Shown here: positions 35,155 through 47,428 of the stretch, in pieces
Position numbering within the stretch: position 1 is the stretch's first letter
Layout of the letters: each line of letters opens with the position of its first letter
Source of the DNA: Amaranthus tricolor
Taxonomy: Eukaryota; Streptophyta; Magnoliopsida; Caryophyllales; Amaranthaceae
Reading direction: 5' to 3'
Length of the DNA: 64,000 nucleotides
Assembly: GCF_026212465.1 (NCBI RefSeq)
Contig: NC_080047.1
Location: 36,312,174-36,376,173 of the forward strand
Notes under the pieces: generated by a model
Told to the model about the DNA's origin: nothing
The model's input: only the letters and a program-made list of their open reading frames with translations
The model's database searches: none
Made by a program: the position numbers and the translations under genes

Positions 35155-37527
35155 TTAAGCATCAGGCAACCAACAATTATTGCGGTCATTTTGGAGACAA
35201 CATTGACCGAATTCAACATTGTTTTTTAGAATTTGGTTGCAAAATTGGCCTTCGCAACAATCTTCAATAAGGTATGATGAATTATTAATTGCTTTGAATG
35301 GAATTCTACATACATTTCCTTTGGTTAAGCACTTCCCTTCTGCCGCACGCTTCAGTTCTTTGGAATCTACCATTAATGTTCTTTCGGGAACTTCATTCGT
35401 ACTATTCATATGATCACCATTTATTATAACTTCCGTTATATTTTGCTCATTATTTATTATTTCTTCTGGCATCGGCTCTGCACAAGTTTTAGGGCATGAC
35501 AACAAATCAACACAAATCCCATTAATTAATCAGATGTTTAAGTCATAATTTACTTGTCTTTTCTTTGGAGAGGTTCATTCGTACCATGACATTATGTCAC
35601 AGGCGGATGCAAGTCGTAACAATTTTGTTGGAAATACTTTACATATAAGAAGATTCCACACCACTAAAATAGTGCGTTATGAACTTTCCATACAATACTT
35701 GGTGGTTAATCCTTCAATTACTATATGGTTTAGGGAAAGGATAACATAAACAAGTGTGTATACAAGTGCACCGATCACACGGATGCCCTAGGTATGTCCA
35801 CACAGGTGCGCACGTGAGGTGATTAGGTGTTGAATTGTCACGGCTTCACAATTGTCCATTGAAAGCATTTATTTTTTGTATTAAATCATATACCCATACT
35901 AACATGTGTTGGTTGAGTTAATTGAAATTTGACATCTTTTGATTTTATATTCCTTCTGTTTTAGTATTTTTGTCCTATTTATTTTTTAATACTATGCGCA
36001 ATTCATTCTTAATTTTTATTTTATTCTTAACCTATATAAGTTAAAATATAATTAAGTAGGTTTTTTTTTGATTCGTCTGAACGCAAAGATTATTAATATT
36101 AACTTTTTTTTTAATAATTTTTAGTTATGCACCATTAGAGATATTAAGACTTTAATGTTACGTAGGATTAAGAGTTCTTTCGTGATCACAAAGTAGATGA
36201 CTTGATTTATCAGCTAATCACATTCTTGTTTCGTATTACCTCCTGTTGGTGATGTTGGTTGTGGAAGACATTGTTCTCCAATGCAATTGAATTCTGCAAT
36301 TTTTAGAAGTACTCAATTATCATTAACAATATTTTTCTTATAATATACTCAACCGTCTCTATACATATTCTCATAATCTCATAAGCAATATTCATAAAAA
36401 TTTAAAAACATTTAATGTATTTTTTTATTTAATAATAAAGTTAATTAGAAAAAGTAAAAATTATAAGCATTAAAAAAATATTATGATATATAAATTTATT
36501 AGAAAAATATGAATACCACAATTTTTTAAAAAATATTTAATAAAAACAGTTTAATTGTGTGGAGCCATAACCATTAATAAAGAAAATAAAATAGTACAGT
36601 TGATATCAAACTAAAAAAAGTTGCCAATTATTAATACTTTCTTTTTTAGTCATTGTAATTATTTTACTTTTTTGGTCAAACAAGTAGAAATTTAACCGTT
36701 AATATCTTATAAATTTGTTATTAATTATGTGATAAAAATATCATAGATTAATTTGTATTGATATACATTTAAAAAAACAATTTTTAGAAACGCATAATTT
36801 TATTTATTTAGAGCTAGTAAAGAAATACAAAGCATGAAAATACAGTAAAAATTAAAAATTTAAATAAAAAATCAAATTTACCTGACCAGATTTTGTTGTA
36901 TATAGGTCGGCATGCTGTGTGTGAGTCGCTTAAGCAATTTCTCTTTTTATCGAATAGAGCTTGTGGACTTAGGCCTTCATTGCCTTCATTAATGCCATTA
37001 GGAGAAAGTATAAATTGAATTGAAACTGTTATGTTAGACTTAATTTATCATGAATGCAAGCATATGATAAGGAAAATATGAGGTGCAGATATTCTATCGT
37101 CATGGAAATACTATTTTAAATTCATATGACAATGGGAGGAAGGGTCTAATAAGTTATAAAGTGTGCACACCATGTTAAATTCATTGATGTAGGATAAACC
37201 AATTTAACAACAATCAGAAAAAAAGAAAAAACAAGATCAACGTTTTAAGCTTGCTATGACAAATGAATAATAAAAACTTATTTAAGAATTGGAGAGAATA
37301 GACAACAAGGGAAAAGAAAAGAGTAACAATTGAAATACAGCATGAGAAGTGCTAAATTTACCTTTTGGCATGCATGATGATTGTTTTTCGCCTATGCAAT
37401 CGAAATATGGACTCAAGTCAAGTCGTCGAGATTCTTCACGATCATCTAAAACAGGAATGCAACTAATTAACTCAAATGCAATGAAGAAGAAGAGAACACC
37501 AAACATGACTTTCTTCATTGATGCCAT
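35155..37527 (-). CDS. Secreted cysteine-rich knottin-like precursor, four exons
   Basis: My assembly on the minus strand is 37527-37362, 36983-36882, 36293-36240, 35477-35155. All introns are GT..AG, every junction is phase 1, and the total is 645 nt (214 residues). Exon 1 encodes a signal peptide (MASMKKVMFGVLFFFIAFEL...) and FDCIGEKQSSCMPK. Exon 2 has KKRNCLSDSHTACRP. Exon 3 has FNCIGEQCLPQ. Exon 4 has KRAAEGKCLTKGNVC, then DCCEGQFC, FGQCC and a final NC. The last module (C-x6-C-x16-CC-x4-C-x12-C) resembles six-cysteine knottins of Caryophyllales antimicrobial peptides. Basic pairs precede three modules, which suggests precursor processing. Several N-glycosylation sites occur. A TATA box lies 76 bp upstream. 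No defect seen. Exon 2 could instead start at 36974, and exon 3 is the least certain. Function is inferred only. Confidence 0.72.
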
Positions 37528-37602
37528 TTTGTAATTATGATTATTGTATGTTTAATTAATTAATTAGCAATGTGATTAATTTTAATTCACTATTAAGCTT
37601 GC

Positions 37603-37610
37603 TATTTATA
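37603..37610 (-). promoter_or_regulatory. TATA box of the cysteine-rich gene
   Basis: The minus strand reads TATAAATAGC, 76 bp upstream of the ATG at 37527. Confidence 0.75.
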
Positions 37611-37937
37611 ATGGTTTTCCATAATAATAAATCAATTGTGTTATAAATAAAGTAGTGTTAAGCCTCTTAGTTAATTAGTTGTTACATAATGTTCATCACG
37701 TTTAATACAACCCTGGCCGGCCTAATCTTTGTTAATTAAAGTATCAACTTAATCTAATTATCAATACTAATCATCTCAGCTAGTAAATTATATTGTGGAC
37801 TTTTATATTTTTGTTTTATTAGGAGATAATATTGTTTAATAAGAAAAATATGTTTCTTATTCTACGTTTAGAATTAGTCTTAGAATAATTCTTTTATGAT
37901 CCAAAATTTATGGAAATCCAGTCTAGTATTTAATATA

Positions 37938-38297
37938 TACTCTTTCAATTCTTTAAAGTTGTTTTCATTTGTCATTTTGTGTCGTTTCACTTTTTGTTCA
38001 TGTGATAATGTAGTGTGTAACGGAGTAATTACACTAGTGATTACCAAATTCTCAAATCAGAATAATTTTCATAATGAGATTATTTTTATTAGACTGACCT
38101 GATGTACACTTTTAATCCTAAATTGATAACTTATTTTATAATTTAATGTAATTACTTATAATCTACCAATTATAACCTTAAGTGCTGGTTTTATATAGTT
38201 TTAATTAAAGTCACCCAATATAAACTTTTAGTTTTTTTAAAATTTGTCAATGTATGCAAAAAGTAAAGTAGACAAACAATAAGAAACGGAGGGAGTA
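37938..38297. mobile_element. Stowaway-type MITE
   Basis: TACTCTTTCAATTCTTTAAAG at the left and AGAAACGGAGGGAGTA at the right are the inverted ends, with flanking TA. The 360-bp interior is non-coding. It lies upstream of the cysteine-rich gene. Confidence 0.75.
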
Positions 38298-40670
38298 ATA
38301 GATATTATCATTATCTAAATAAAAATTATTGGAAAATCCACGTGATAACCCTAAGGTTTTGGGTTTTCCACATGGTAACCAAAGCTTTTAAAAAATTCAT
38401 GTGGTAATCCTGAGGTTTACAAAATTATTCCATCTTTGAATTTGGGAGAATAAACATTAATTGGATGAAAGATGGTAGAGTTAGGGTTTATAATTTAGGG
38501 GAAAAAAGGTTGAAATTAATAGCATTTGAAGTGGTGAGTTACATAAATAGGCATACAGCGGTATTAAAGCTTTAAAATTAACGTTTGATAACCACCTAGA
38601 ATTTTTACAAATTATAATGAGAAGTGAAAATCTCTTAAGTTTGACTTGTGGCAATCCAGCGAAGTTGGAGTTGTTTGCATGTTTAAAACTTTGAAACTGA
38701 GTTCACAAAATATTTGAATATCTAAAATAAAACTAACTCAAATATTCAGTGATAGCAACGTGGACGTTTGCAAAGCTTATTATAAAAATCCTTCTAAATC
38801 TTTTTAGCTTATTTAAACCTACAAAAATCTCAAAATTATTAGTATATTTTGTGAAGATAATTTGAATGGTTGATTAAGAAAATACTCTCTTTGTTTTTTT
38901 TTTTACTTTGACTTAGTCAAATTAATGCAACTTTAGATCATTAATCATCTTAGAAATAGTTAATAATTATGTAATAAAATGTATGTGTCAGGATTAGAAA
39001 CCCTAAATCATGGTTTAAAATAATTATTAATAAATCTTTCAGAACCAACAAAGTGTAACCTGATTAGAAAAGAAACTATATTTTAACAGAAAGGGAATCA
39101 AAGAGAGAAAAAAGGACGGTGCGTTACATTTACAATACATAGGTCACTCAAATGCTAATACCAAAGGGTTACTTTTTGATAGTGGGACACGTTTCACACA
39201 CTAAGGAGGTTAATTCTAATTAGGGCAGTAAATGCACGCTAAGAGACCAATAATAACGCGACGCGCCAGTAATTGTTTTAATCGAAACAAAGTGGTATTT
39301 TTGGAATTGCTAAAGACATCTGCTGAGGGTATTTGGGACATTTCTTGATAGCCCAATAATGGGCCATAAATACTTCATTTTATGCCATAAATAAGGAAAC
39401 AAATTCTCCACAAAAAAGTACAACTTAACTCAAAGCATAAGAATTGCAATTTATTACTTGTGCATGAATAAGAACTCATCCATTAAATTCCATTGATCTT
39501 CAAAAGATAATATGAAGAAGATAAAGAACATTCAATGAATAAGACAAGGTTTTATTCATTAAATTCATAGAAAAGACCCACGGTAAAAAAAGGCGATAAG
39601 CAATAATCCAAATTATTGTGATTGTGCACTTGGAAGGACTTGTTAGACACCTTACATCATTAACGCACTGATTGTGTATGCTCCCAGAAAATCATTCTGG
39701 GCCTTAACCCTTAAAAGTGGTTTTACTACAAGATTTAGCTTAATTGCAAGAACATACCTCTAATTCAACTTAAACCTTGCTTAAGGATAATCCTTGGACT
39801 AATCTTGACTTAGTTCTTAATTAATTGTGTCTCATATAATACAAGAACAAAAAGTATCATTAACAATATAAATTAATATATAGAAGTATTTTCATTAATA
39901 TAACTTTTATGAACATATATAGCATTTGGACTGATAAATCAAAACGATCTGATTGTGAGCGCATATCATTTGTAGAGGCGGAGAAAATTAATTCGTGGTC
40001 CAATTTATTTTTCATAAATTTTTAAACATATGACCTTCTACAATAAAAATAGGGATTCTTAAAACCAAAATAAAAATTAAAAGTAATGGATTGATGAAAA
40101 ATTATAGAAAAAGCGTAAAAGTTTATAAAATTTAAAATTAAGAAGTAAATATTGATTATTTTTATATTAAGTTTGTAATTATTGTTGTTTAACGAATGAG
40201 TGAAATTTAAATAATACTCTCTCTGTTTTCAAATGTTCTTTCTATTCACTTTTTTTGCAAATCTCAATGCAAACTTTAAAATCAAATAATTTTAATTGTG
40301 AGTTTTTAAAAATTCTAAAAATTTCATATGTAGAAAGTATATATTGAGACGAATCTAATAAGAACCCACGTGAATATGTTTTTCTTATAGATCGATGAGA
40401 AAACGTAGTCAAAGTGTGACACAAATTCGTAAATTCTATTTAAGAAAAATATATATGAAAACCGAGAGATTATAAGAGAAGGTATTCGGGAGTTAAAAAG
40501 GGTTGCTTTAGAAATAAATAAAAGAAAAGAGAGAAATAAAAAGTATTGAATAAGATTTGATCCTATTGTCTCTTGATATGTTGATTAGAACTCTAACCAG
40601 CTACTCTATCTCATTAATACATAATATGTATATGATTTATTTATATAAGGCTCTTCAGGTTTAGGGGCCT
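38298..40670. other. Intergenic, no gene seen
   Basis: AT-rich. At 38336-38425 the phrase CCACGTGATAACCCTAAGG recurs as CCACATGGTAACCAAAG and CATGTGGTAATCCTGAGG, roughly every 37-43 bp. A Stowaway-like end (ACTCTCTCTGTTTTC) occurs near 40216. Confidence 0.55.
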
Positions 40671-41394
40671 CAATGGCGGAACATAGTTGGGGGCAGGTGG
40701 GGCCGTGGGGGCCTTACCCCCCAAAATTTACGGCAAATTTTTTCAGTGTACAACCGGGGTTTTATATTTTTATAATTTCAGTCAAGCAAATAAAAGCAAC
40801 ACAATAAAAAGAAGAAAATAATTGAAAAAAAGAATTTTATAAGTAATACTGGAGTATCAAATTAGGAATAAAATTATTATTTAACACTTGAAAAAAAAAG
40901 AAAAAGAAAGAAAACAATTGGGATAAATCGACAAAATTAAAAATTAAGCTTACCATCCAATTAAATGATAGAGGTTTATTTTTATATTTTGATTAAATTT
41001 TCTTATCTTTATTTAATAATTAGTTTGAATAAGTGAATACTTGAATCAATGAGAACTCATACAATAAAATAATCAATTATGAAGATAGTGAAGATAAGAT
41101 TTTGTAACAATATGGGCAACTAATATCTTGCTGATAGTTTTGTAATATACAATGAGAGACAAAAAGCAACGACATATAGTGTCAATAAGATTGTGGATGA
41201 TTTTAAAGCGTTAAAAGAGCGTTGAGTTTTACTTTAATTAAAAATTTACATTATAACCTTTAATTGTATTGATTGGTCATATTTTAGTCGAATTCAATTT
41301 TGTTTGTTAACTTCCTTTAATATTTTGTTCAAATTTCCCCATAAGAAAACTCTATGCAATTGAGCACCCCCCGCATGTCAACAAGCCGCCGCTG
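40671..41394. mobile_element. Putative non-autonomous hAT-like element
   Basis: The left end CAATGGCGGAACATAG and right end AAGCCGCCGCTG (reverse complement CAGCGGCGGCTT) resemble the CAGAGGCGGA/CAGGGGCGGA ends of the element at 58725-62112. No target duplication is visible, so limits are approximate. Confidence 0.5.
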
Positions 41395-41489
41395 ATCATT
41401 TGTCTCAATGATCTAATAAACCCATTTTCTCTATGGACTCAACACTTTACTTACTTTTATGCACTCTTTAATGATTAGTTAGGTGTATA

Positions 41490-42465
41490 TAGAGGTGCTC
41501 ATTCGGTGATATGATCGGTTTTGGACGGGTGTCATTCGGTTTGATTAAATTTCAGATCGGTTATTATCAGATGCGTGTTACGGCGGGTCACATTCGGGTC
41601 GGGTCGGTTAATCACGGTTCAATTGAAGATTAGTTATTCGAGCTATCTGGTTTGCATCAGTTCGGTGTCGGTTGAAATTCGAGTCGAGTGTCAATCGGTC
41701 TCGGGTTGTTATCGGTTAACAATTGGTTCTGTTTTATCGGGTACAGATCGGATCCGGGTATTTTTTCTCAAGTAGAATTCGGCTACGAGTTACTAATTAA
41801 TATTAATCGAGTCAATGTCACATTAAGTTGCTAGTCATCTTTTAATTCATGACAATATTCTCTTTTCTTAAGGGAAATAGTTAAAATGCAAATCAATTAG
41901 TAATTATTACTTTGTTACTTTTACTTATTTGACTGTAAATTAAAATTAAAGTTCTATCATTTTTTATCCAATTTGATTAAAAATAGTTTATTAGACATTA
42001 ATCATTGATTATTTACTCTAAATATATAAAACCATGTATTTTTAAAATTTAATTTATGAAATACCTATCGCTTTATTAGATTAACTAATTAGATGATTGA
42101 ACATGAGTTGATCATACTTTTATATTAGAAATTGGTTCAAGTTTACAGCAGTTCAATTAAAAATTGGCTCGGGTTAAGTTGGTTATAGCCGGGTTGAGTT
42201 CGGTTTCGAGCATGATACGGGTCGAATATGACTCGGTTCGGTCACTATTAGGTTCGCGTAATTTCGGTTAACGGTTACATGTCGGTTATAAAAATCGGTC
42301 GCAGTTCGAATTCAGTTTTCCATTTTCGGTTGTCAATCGGTTTAGGTGCAACTTCGGTTCGGGTAGTGTCGGTTCAATAAATCTAAACAAGATACGCATT
42401 TTTGGGTCGGAAAACTTTCAGTTTCGGGTTGGATTTCCCGGTCGGGTCACATTTGAACAGCACTA
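41490..42465. mobile_element. Non-autonomous hAT element (976 bp)
   Basis: Perfect 8-bp duplications GGTGTATA flank it (41482-41489, 42466-42473). The ends are imperfect inverted repeats, TAGAGGTGCTCATTCGG against TAGTGCTGTTCAAATGTG (reverse complement of the right end). Both subterminal regions carry many CGGTT/TCGGGTC motifs, and the middle is AT-rich and non-coding. Confidence 0.9.
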
Positions 42466-42496
42466 GGTGTATATAAAGTTTCACTAATTCTTAATT

Positions 42497-42722
42497 AAGA
42501 TGGTTTTTTGGCGAGACAATTTGTATTGGGCTGGTCCAATACATATTTTTTGTCTTAAAGTGATTACTTATTACGTTAAAGCGATCACTTATAATTTTAA
42601 AATAATCACTATTTATAGTCTTAGAGGGATTACTCATACCCTTAAAACGATCAATTATGATTTTTAAGTAATCAATTAAAAAATAGGTTAATTAAATGGG
42701 ACTGTCTCTTGAGACAAGCTGA
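42497..42722. mobile_element. MITE with 23-25-bp periodic interior
   Basis: Ends are GGCGAGACAATTTGTATTGG and GGGACTGTCTCTTGAGACAA. The interior repeats a unit like TTAAAGTGATTACTTAT about six times at 23-25-bp spacing. Similar architecture occurs at 62285-62560 and in fragments near 12540. Confidence 0.65.
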
Positions 42723-43707
42723 TAAAGTTTTTGTGTTGAGGAAATAAACAGGAGTAAATTCTAAGGATGCTTCAAAATACTTTGCCAATAATAATATTTC
42801 TTTTGTTCTAAAAGACACGTTAAATTGCATATTATCTCTTATAATAAACCAATAATATTATGATTATATGATTTCTGAAATTATTATGGGCTATATTATT
42901 TGACGCTACCTTTTTCATTTCCTTGTTATTTTTCATAAATTAAATTTGTAATATTGTCATAACTTATTTCATACTTCTCTTTAGTTTCTCTCTAAAAAAC
43001 ACCCTTAACTAAAATTTAACATGAAAACAATATGAATGATAAAATTGATCGCCAAACCGATTCGGTAAATATTGATTTCAACTCGTACTTGAATTTTCGT
43101 GATAAATTGAATGAAAAAAAAGACAATTGGAAGTCGCACCAAACGTTCAACTGGGCCTAGGTCAATTAAACCCCGCATATTTTGTGCGGTTACTATCTGT
43201 ATTTTTTATTATTTTTATATTCCTTGGATTATTAATTTTTTTATTTAAATTCTTCCTTATTAATATATGTAAAATAGGTTTAAAAACTTATGTGACGATA
43301 TAGATTATTCAACCAGATTTATTACAGATAGACAATTAGAATCAGTAGATGAATTACATGTTTGGGGGATGAAGTTGCAATTGAAATAAGTTTACAATTT
43401 ACTCATGCGTTACATAAGCAAAAAAAGGGTCGTTCTACTATTAGTTTATATCTACACTGTCATCGTAGTACAACGTGATAAATTTAGAGATCAATTGCAT
43501 GATTTAGCTAACACCTCTCTGTATAAAATACAGACTTGTAACTCTGTAAGCTAATCCTTGAATAATTTAAAGCATCCTTTTCTGTACACTTCTGAATAAT
43601 GATTCTATGTGTACTTCACCTTAATTAGTTTATCAACACTTAGCTTGTGGCAAACTTTATGGTATATAATTTCCTACTAGCCTTAAAATTACCATATAAG
43701 ATCTTAA

Positions 43708-44316
43708 TCAATTTCCTAAATCAACTTGAACAGAAATCTGATGTTTGAGATCATACCCAATGTGAATTATATGTTCACCCATTGAGATTCTTCTAATCCC
43801 AAATTCATCTGCCCTGCTAAGATGCTTGCAAACGTGTAAATTAATCCTAACTCGTTGCTGCTAACCGGCCGACACGTGGACTTTCTTGAACCCAATGAGG
43901 TGCTTCTCGGTTGATTGGGCCCCATTGGGTGGGGTCGAGTACACGAGGACGGTGTGGGACCCGTCCATCTTACCCATATTCGTTACATCAATGTGGAGGC
44001 TTAGGGAAGGTGTAGAGTCACAATTTGTGTGTAACACCCTTATGGCATTGTTAGTGTGCAACGTAGAAATATTTGTATTAGGAATTTGGTTTTTAAGGGC
44101 TAACATCATTTTTGTTGGTGCTTGTGCCAAACAGTGAGTAAAACTAGTGTAACTTAACCCAAATCCAAATGGGAATACAACGGGCCCTTTATAGAAACGG
44201 TATGTTCGGCCCGGATAACCTCTTGCTGAATTGGCCCGCATTGCAAGGTCTGCCATTGAGATTTTTGATACATAGTCTTGTGGATACCATGTCATTGGAA
44301 TTTGGAAGCTTTCCTC
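43708..44316 (-). pseudogene. BXL last exon
   Basis: The acceptor TTTTTAG precedes 44316. In the phase set by the previous exon it reads GGKLP. CTTCCAA is then repeated as ATTCCAA (7 bp), and only the shifted frame continues MTWYPQDYVSKISMADLAMR through the fibronectin-III-like C-terminal domain. A TAG at 43861-43863 (probably Trp before) interrupts [20 protein letters not shown], and the natural stop is 43708-43710. Confidence 0.9.
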
Positions 44317-45057
44317 CTAAAAATAAAATTAAACATATAGAATTCAACATAATTATTGAAAATTTAAAAATGGAAAAAATGGTAATTTTACTATCACAAA
44401 TTCTCTGCTGAGACTATCTTACTATGAGACAACTTTAATAGGTCAGTCAAATTATTTTTTAAAAAAATCATTTTTTCTAAAAATGGAAATTCAGTTTTTA
44501 TTTTCTTAGTTTTTTTTTATTACTAATGAGCCTTTTGCATGGACCAGACTCACAGTGAGACGGTCTCATACAAGACTGACAATATCTTTTTAAACCAAAC
44601 TACTATAATAAGCTTGTACATATATTTATTTATTTACAAAACTTTAGTATAAAATTTAAAATTAATGACAATTACTAATCAATATTTATTAGTTTGTGTT
44701 AAAGTTAAACTATAGATTATATTTAGAGATCAATTTCTATTTTTAAATATTATATTATCTTTAACTTTTTTTAATTTATTAAAAATTTTATAGCTCCGAT
44801 TTCATAATATAATAATCAATAGCTGAGATTATGTTGCTATAGTCATTGACAGATAGAGTATTAGGTGTGAGAGCTTTCAGCCCCAACATAAATTATAAAT
44901 TATACTCAAAGGAAACTTTTTAAAATGTTTTCATCTTGACTACCATGACCCCTAAATTTTCTTGATTTTGTCTTATTATTATAAAAAATAATTCTAGAGA
45001 CCTCGTAAGAAAAATATTCAATTAGCTGCTGATTATATTAATTTTATGGTCCGTTTG

Positions 45058-46020
45058 GTTAGTTGTACTAAATAGTGGTAATGAAAATAATTTATAGTGT
45101 AAAATTTTATCAAAAGTTCTATATCATTCCCATGATAATGAAACTTCGATCAAAAAAAGTTTTTTTGTTTACAAATTTTCATTACCACCTAATACCACCT
45201 CTTCCAATGGTAATGCATTAGAATGAATTTTATGAAGAAAAAAATTGATTGGAGTTAGACAAGCATGGCCATCAAAGTAGCCAAGAGATTTTTCAACTAA
45301 AATTACACTAATTTTTCCTTTTCATAACCACCGTTAGGGGTGTTAAAAAAAACGGGGTTTGCAAAACCCGACTCGGATTATCCGGTATTCGGTTTAAAAA
45401 ACCGGATAATTAACCTGGTTTGTCAAAATCAGGTATCTCGGACCAGGTATCCGGTTTATAAACTGGGTATTCGGGTTGCATTCGAATATCGATTTTAGTA
45501 AAACCGAGTACCCGGTATCCGGTTTTGTGATTTTTTTTTAAAAAAAAATAAAAATGCTTATTCTTAATATATCTGATATAATTAATATATTATAATCATT
45601 TAACCCTAACAAAAATTAAATGTGTTAAAATTCAAAGTATTGTGTTAAATTATATTCTATTATTGTCCTTAAATAATATTTCAAACGGCGTATTTCAAAA
45701 TACATAAATATTTTGCCTAATTTAGCTCCAATTTTGAAAAAACACAATTTTTTCTTAAAAAATCATGTTTGCGACCCGGTATATAAAAAAATAAGGAAAA
45801 AAATGTTAAAAGAAATAAGGAAAAAAAACACAATTTTTAGGAAACAATCAAAACCGGGTATCCAAAATCTGGATACCCTGTTTAACCTGGTCGGATCCGG
45901 GTCAAAATTTTAGGTACCCGAAAAAGCGGGTTCCCGGATTTCCGGATCTGAGTCGATCCGGTACCCGAATTGGAACACCCCTAACCACCGTTAATTACTA
46001 CCTACGAAACGGGCCGTTAA
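45058..46020. mobile_element. GGTCCGTTTGGT-type MITE carrying a nested hAT MITE
   Basis: The left end GGTCCGTTTGGTTAG and the right end ACGAAACGGGCCGTTAA are inverted relatives. TGGTAATG-rich flanks resemble 6690-7310. The element is enlarged by the insertion at 45335-45983. Target duplication not resolved. Confidence 0.55.
45335..45983. mobile_element. Non-autonomous hAT MITE (649 bp)
   Basis: Inverted ends TAGGGGTGTT (45335) and AACACCCCTA (to 45983) are flanked by identical 8-bp duplications ACCACCGT (45327-45334, 45984-45991). The subterminal regions are dense in CCGGTA/TACCCG motifs. The interior is AT-rich and non-coding. Confidence 0.94.
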
Positions 46021-46086
46021 TGATTGGTTTTAAATGTCAATCATTATAAAATTACGCCCCAGAAAAATGGAATTAGTAAAACTAAC

Positions 46087-46225
46087 CTGGATTAGTGGTA
46101 CCAAAGAGGACATCAGCAATAGCAGTACCACCTGCTTGACCAGGATAACCTACCCACAAAATGGCACTAATCTTTGGGTCATTTTTAGCAAAGGATACAT
46201 CAACAGGCCCACAACACATCAAAAC
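46087..46225 (-). pseudogene. BXL exon, 3' part after the Tat insertion
   Basis: Reads [20 protein letters not shown], then [20 protein letters not shown], up to the donor CCAG/GTTAGT at 46087. It joins directly to the piece at 57788-58067 once the insertion and one AAAAC copy are removed. Confidence 0.93.
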
Positions 46226-46920
46226 TGTTTCGGTAATGAAACGAGGAAGTGCAAAAGACACTTAAAATACCACCTGTGGAAGTGTTATCGGGAGCAGCGA
46301 TTCGTAGGAGGAAGCGACCTGAATTCCTGCAACACAACACGTTAGCCTTGTCCGGGGGGTGATCTCCCGAAAAACCCCTCCGACGCTCAAGTTAGAACGT
46401 AAATCGGATATTAATGAATGAACGATTATAGAATGAATGCAAGAAGAGATGTCGGGATTGAGATTGCTAGTGTTTGGGTAGGTTAATGAAGTAGGGTGAG
46501 ACCAATGATATTATAAAGGCTATATTTCAGATGATCCTTCCTTCTTGGTGGCTGCCCCTATTTATAATGATGGAAAGTAAGTTATTCATGAGGAGGAGTG
46601 GATGATCATGGGAGTAATGGGCAGCAGCTGGTGGTTATGATGGAGAGTGGAAGATAGTGGGCAGTTATCTACCTTGGAAGAAGGATGATCAAAGAATGTG
46701 GGTGAGTGGGAAGTTAGGTCAAACAGGCAGTTACTTCCAAGGAGGGAAGTTAAGGTATCCTGGAAGTAGAAACCCTATGGGCCATTCAGGGAAGATGGGA
46801 GATCCAAAATAAAGCCCATTGACCAACAGTCAAAGTCCACTGTAAAGGTCAAGGGGTGTTTTGGTAATATGATGCAAATTATTAAATAAATAAATTAATT
46901 GAGAAAGTAGTACCATGACA
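46226..46920 (-). repeat. 3' LTR of the Tat-like element
   Basis: 695 bp, plus-strand start TGTTTCGGTAATGAAACG and end GTAGTACCATGACA. The minus strand reads TATAAATAGGGGCAGCC as its promoter box. The neighbouring GCGGGGCTAAC (minus strand, ending 46921) is the likely polypurine tract. Confidence 0.95.
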
Positions 46921-47428
46921 GTTAGCCCCGCGCATGAAGGATGATGTGAAGAGATAGCCCCAACAAAAGAAAACATCTTCCTTTATGCGGAAAATCACGT
47001 GCCCGTCGTAGTTGATTTGGTGAAGGGATACGATCATAATGAAAATTCAATAGCCCCACAAGGATGAACATATACCCAATTAGGTGAATCTTCTAAAGGA
47101 TTATGAAAATTGAGCTCGTAAGCTTCGAGTCGACTGTTCATATGCTGAAATCCGAGTTGTGCTGAAAAAGATATGACTTTTCAAAGTGGTCATACAAAAA
47201 CATATTGAATCCAAATTAAGCAGACAAACAAAGCCGCAGCTTGTAGCATGCCGCGGAATAGCCCCAGGCGTATTTATAAGGCAGCAGCACAATCGTAGAG
47301 GAGAGGATGCGGATCTTCGACATGCCATACAACTTATTCCGCGACGTCGCATACAACATGTTCCGCGACATCACACATAACCTGTTCCATACTTGGAATA
47401 TTTTTTCAAATCTAGGCCCACTGGGGGG

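Larger units (their letters stand above)
44317..46086. other. BXL intron with MITE debris
   Basis: GAGACGGTCTC-type palindromes near 44405-44580 suggest another MITE. From 45058 to about 46020 lies the composite MITE described separately. No other coding sequence. Confidence 0.6.

Noticed and set aside
46034..46345. Plus-strand frames across the LTR (also 56999-57214)
   Set aside because: They read LTR sequence on the strand opposite to the element and the xylosidase exon.
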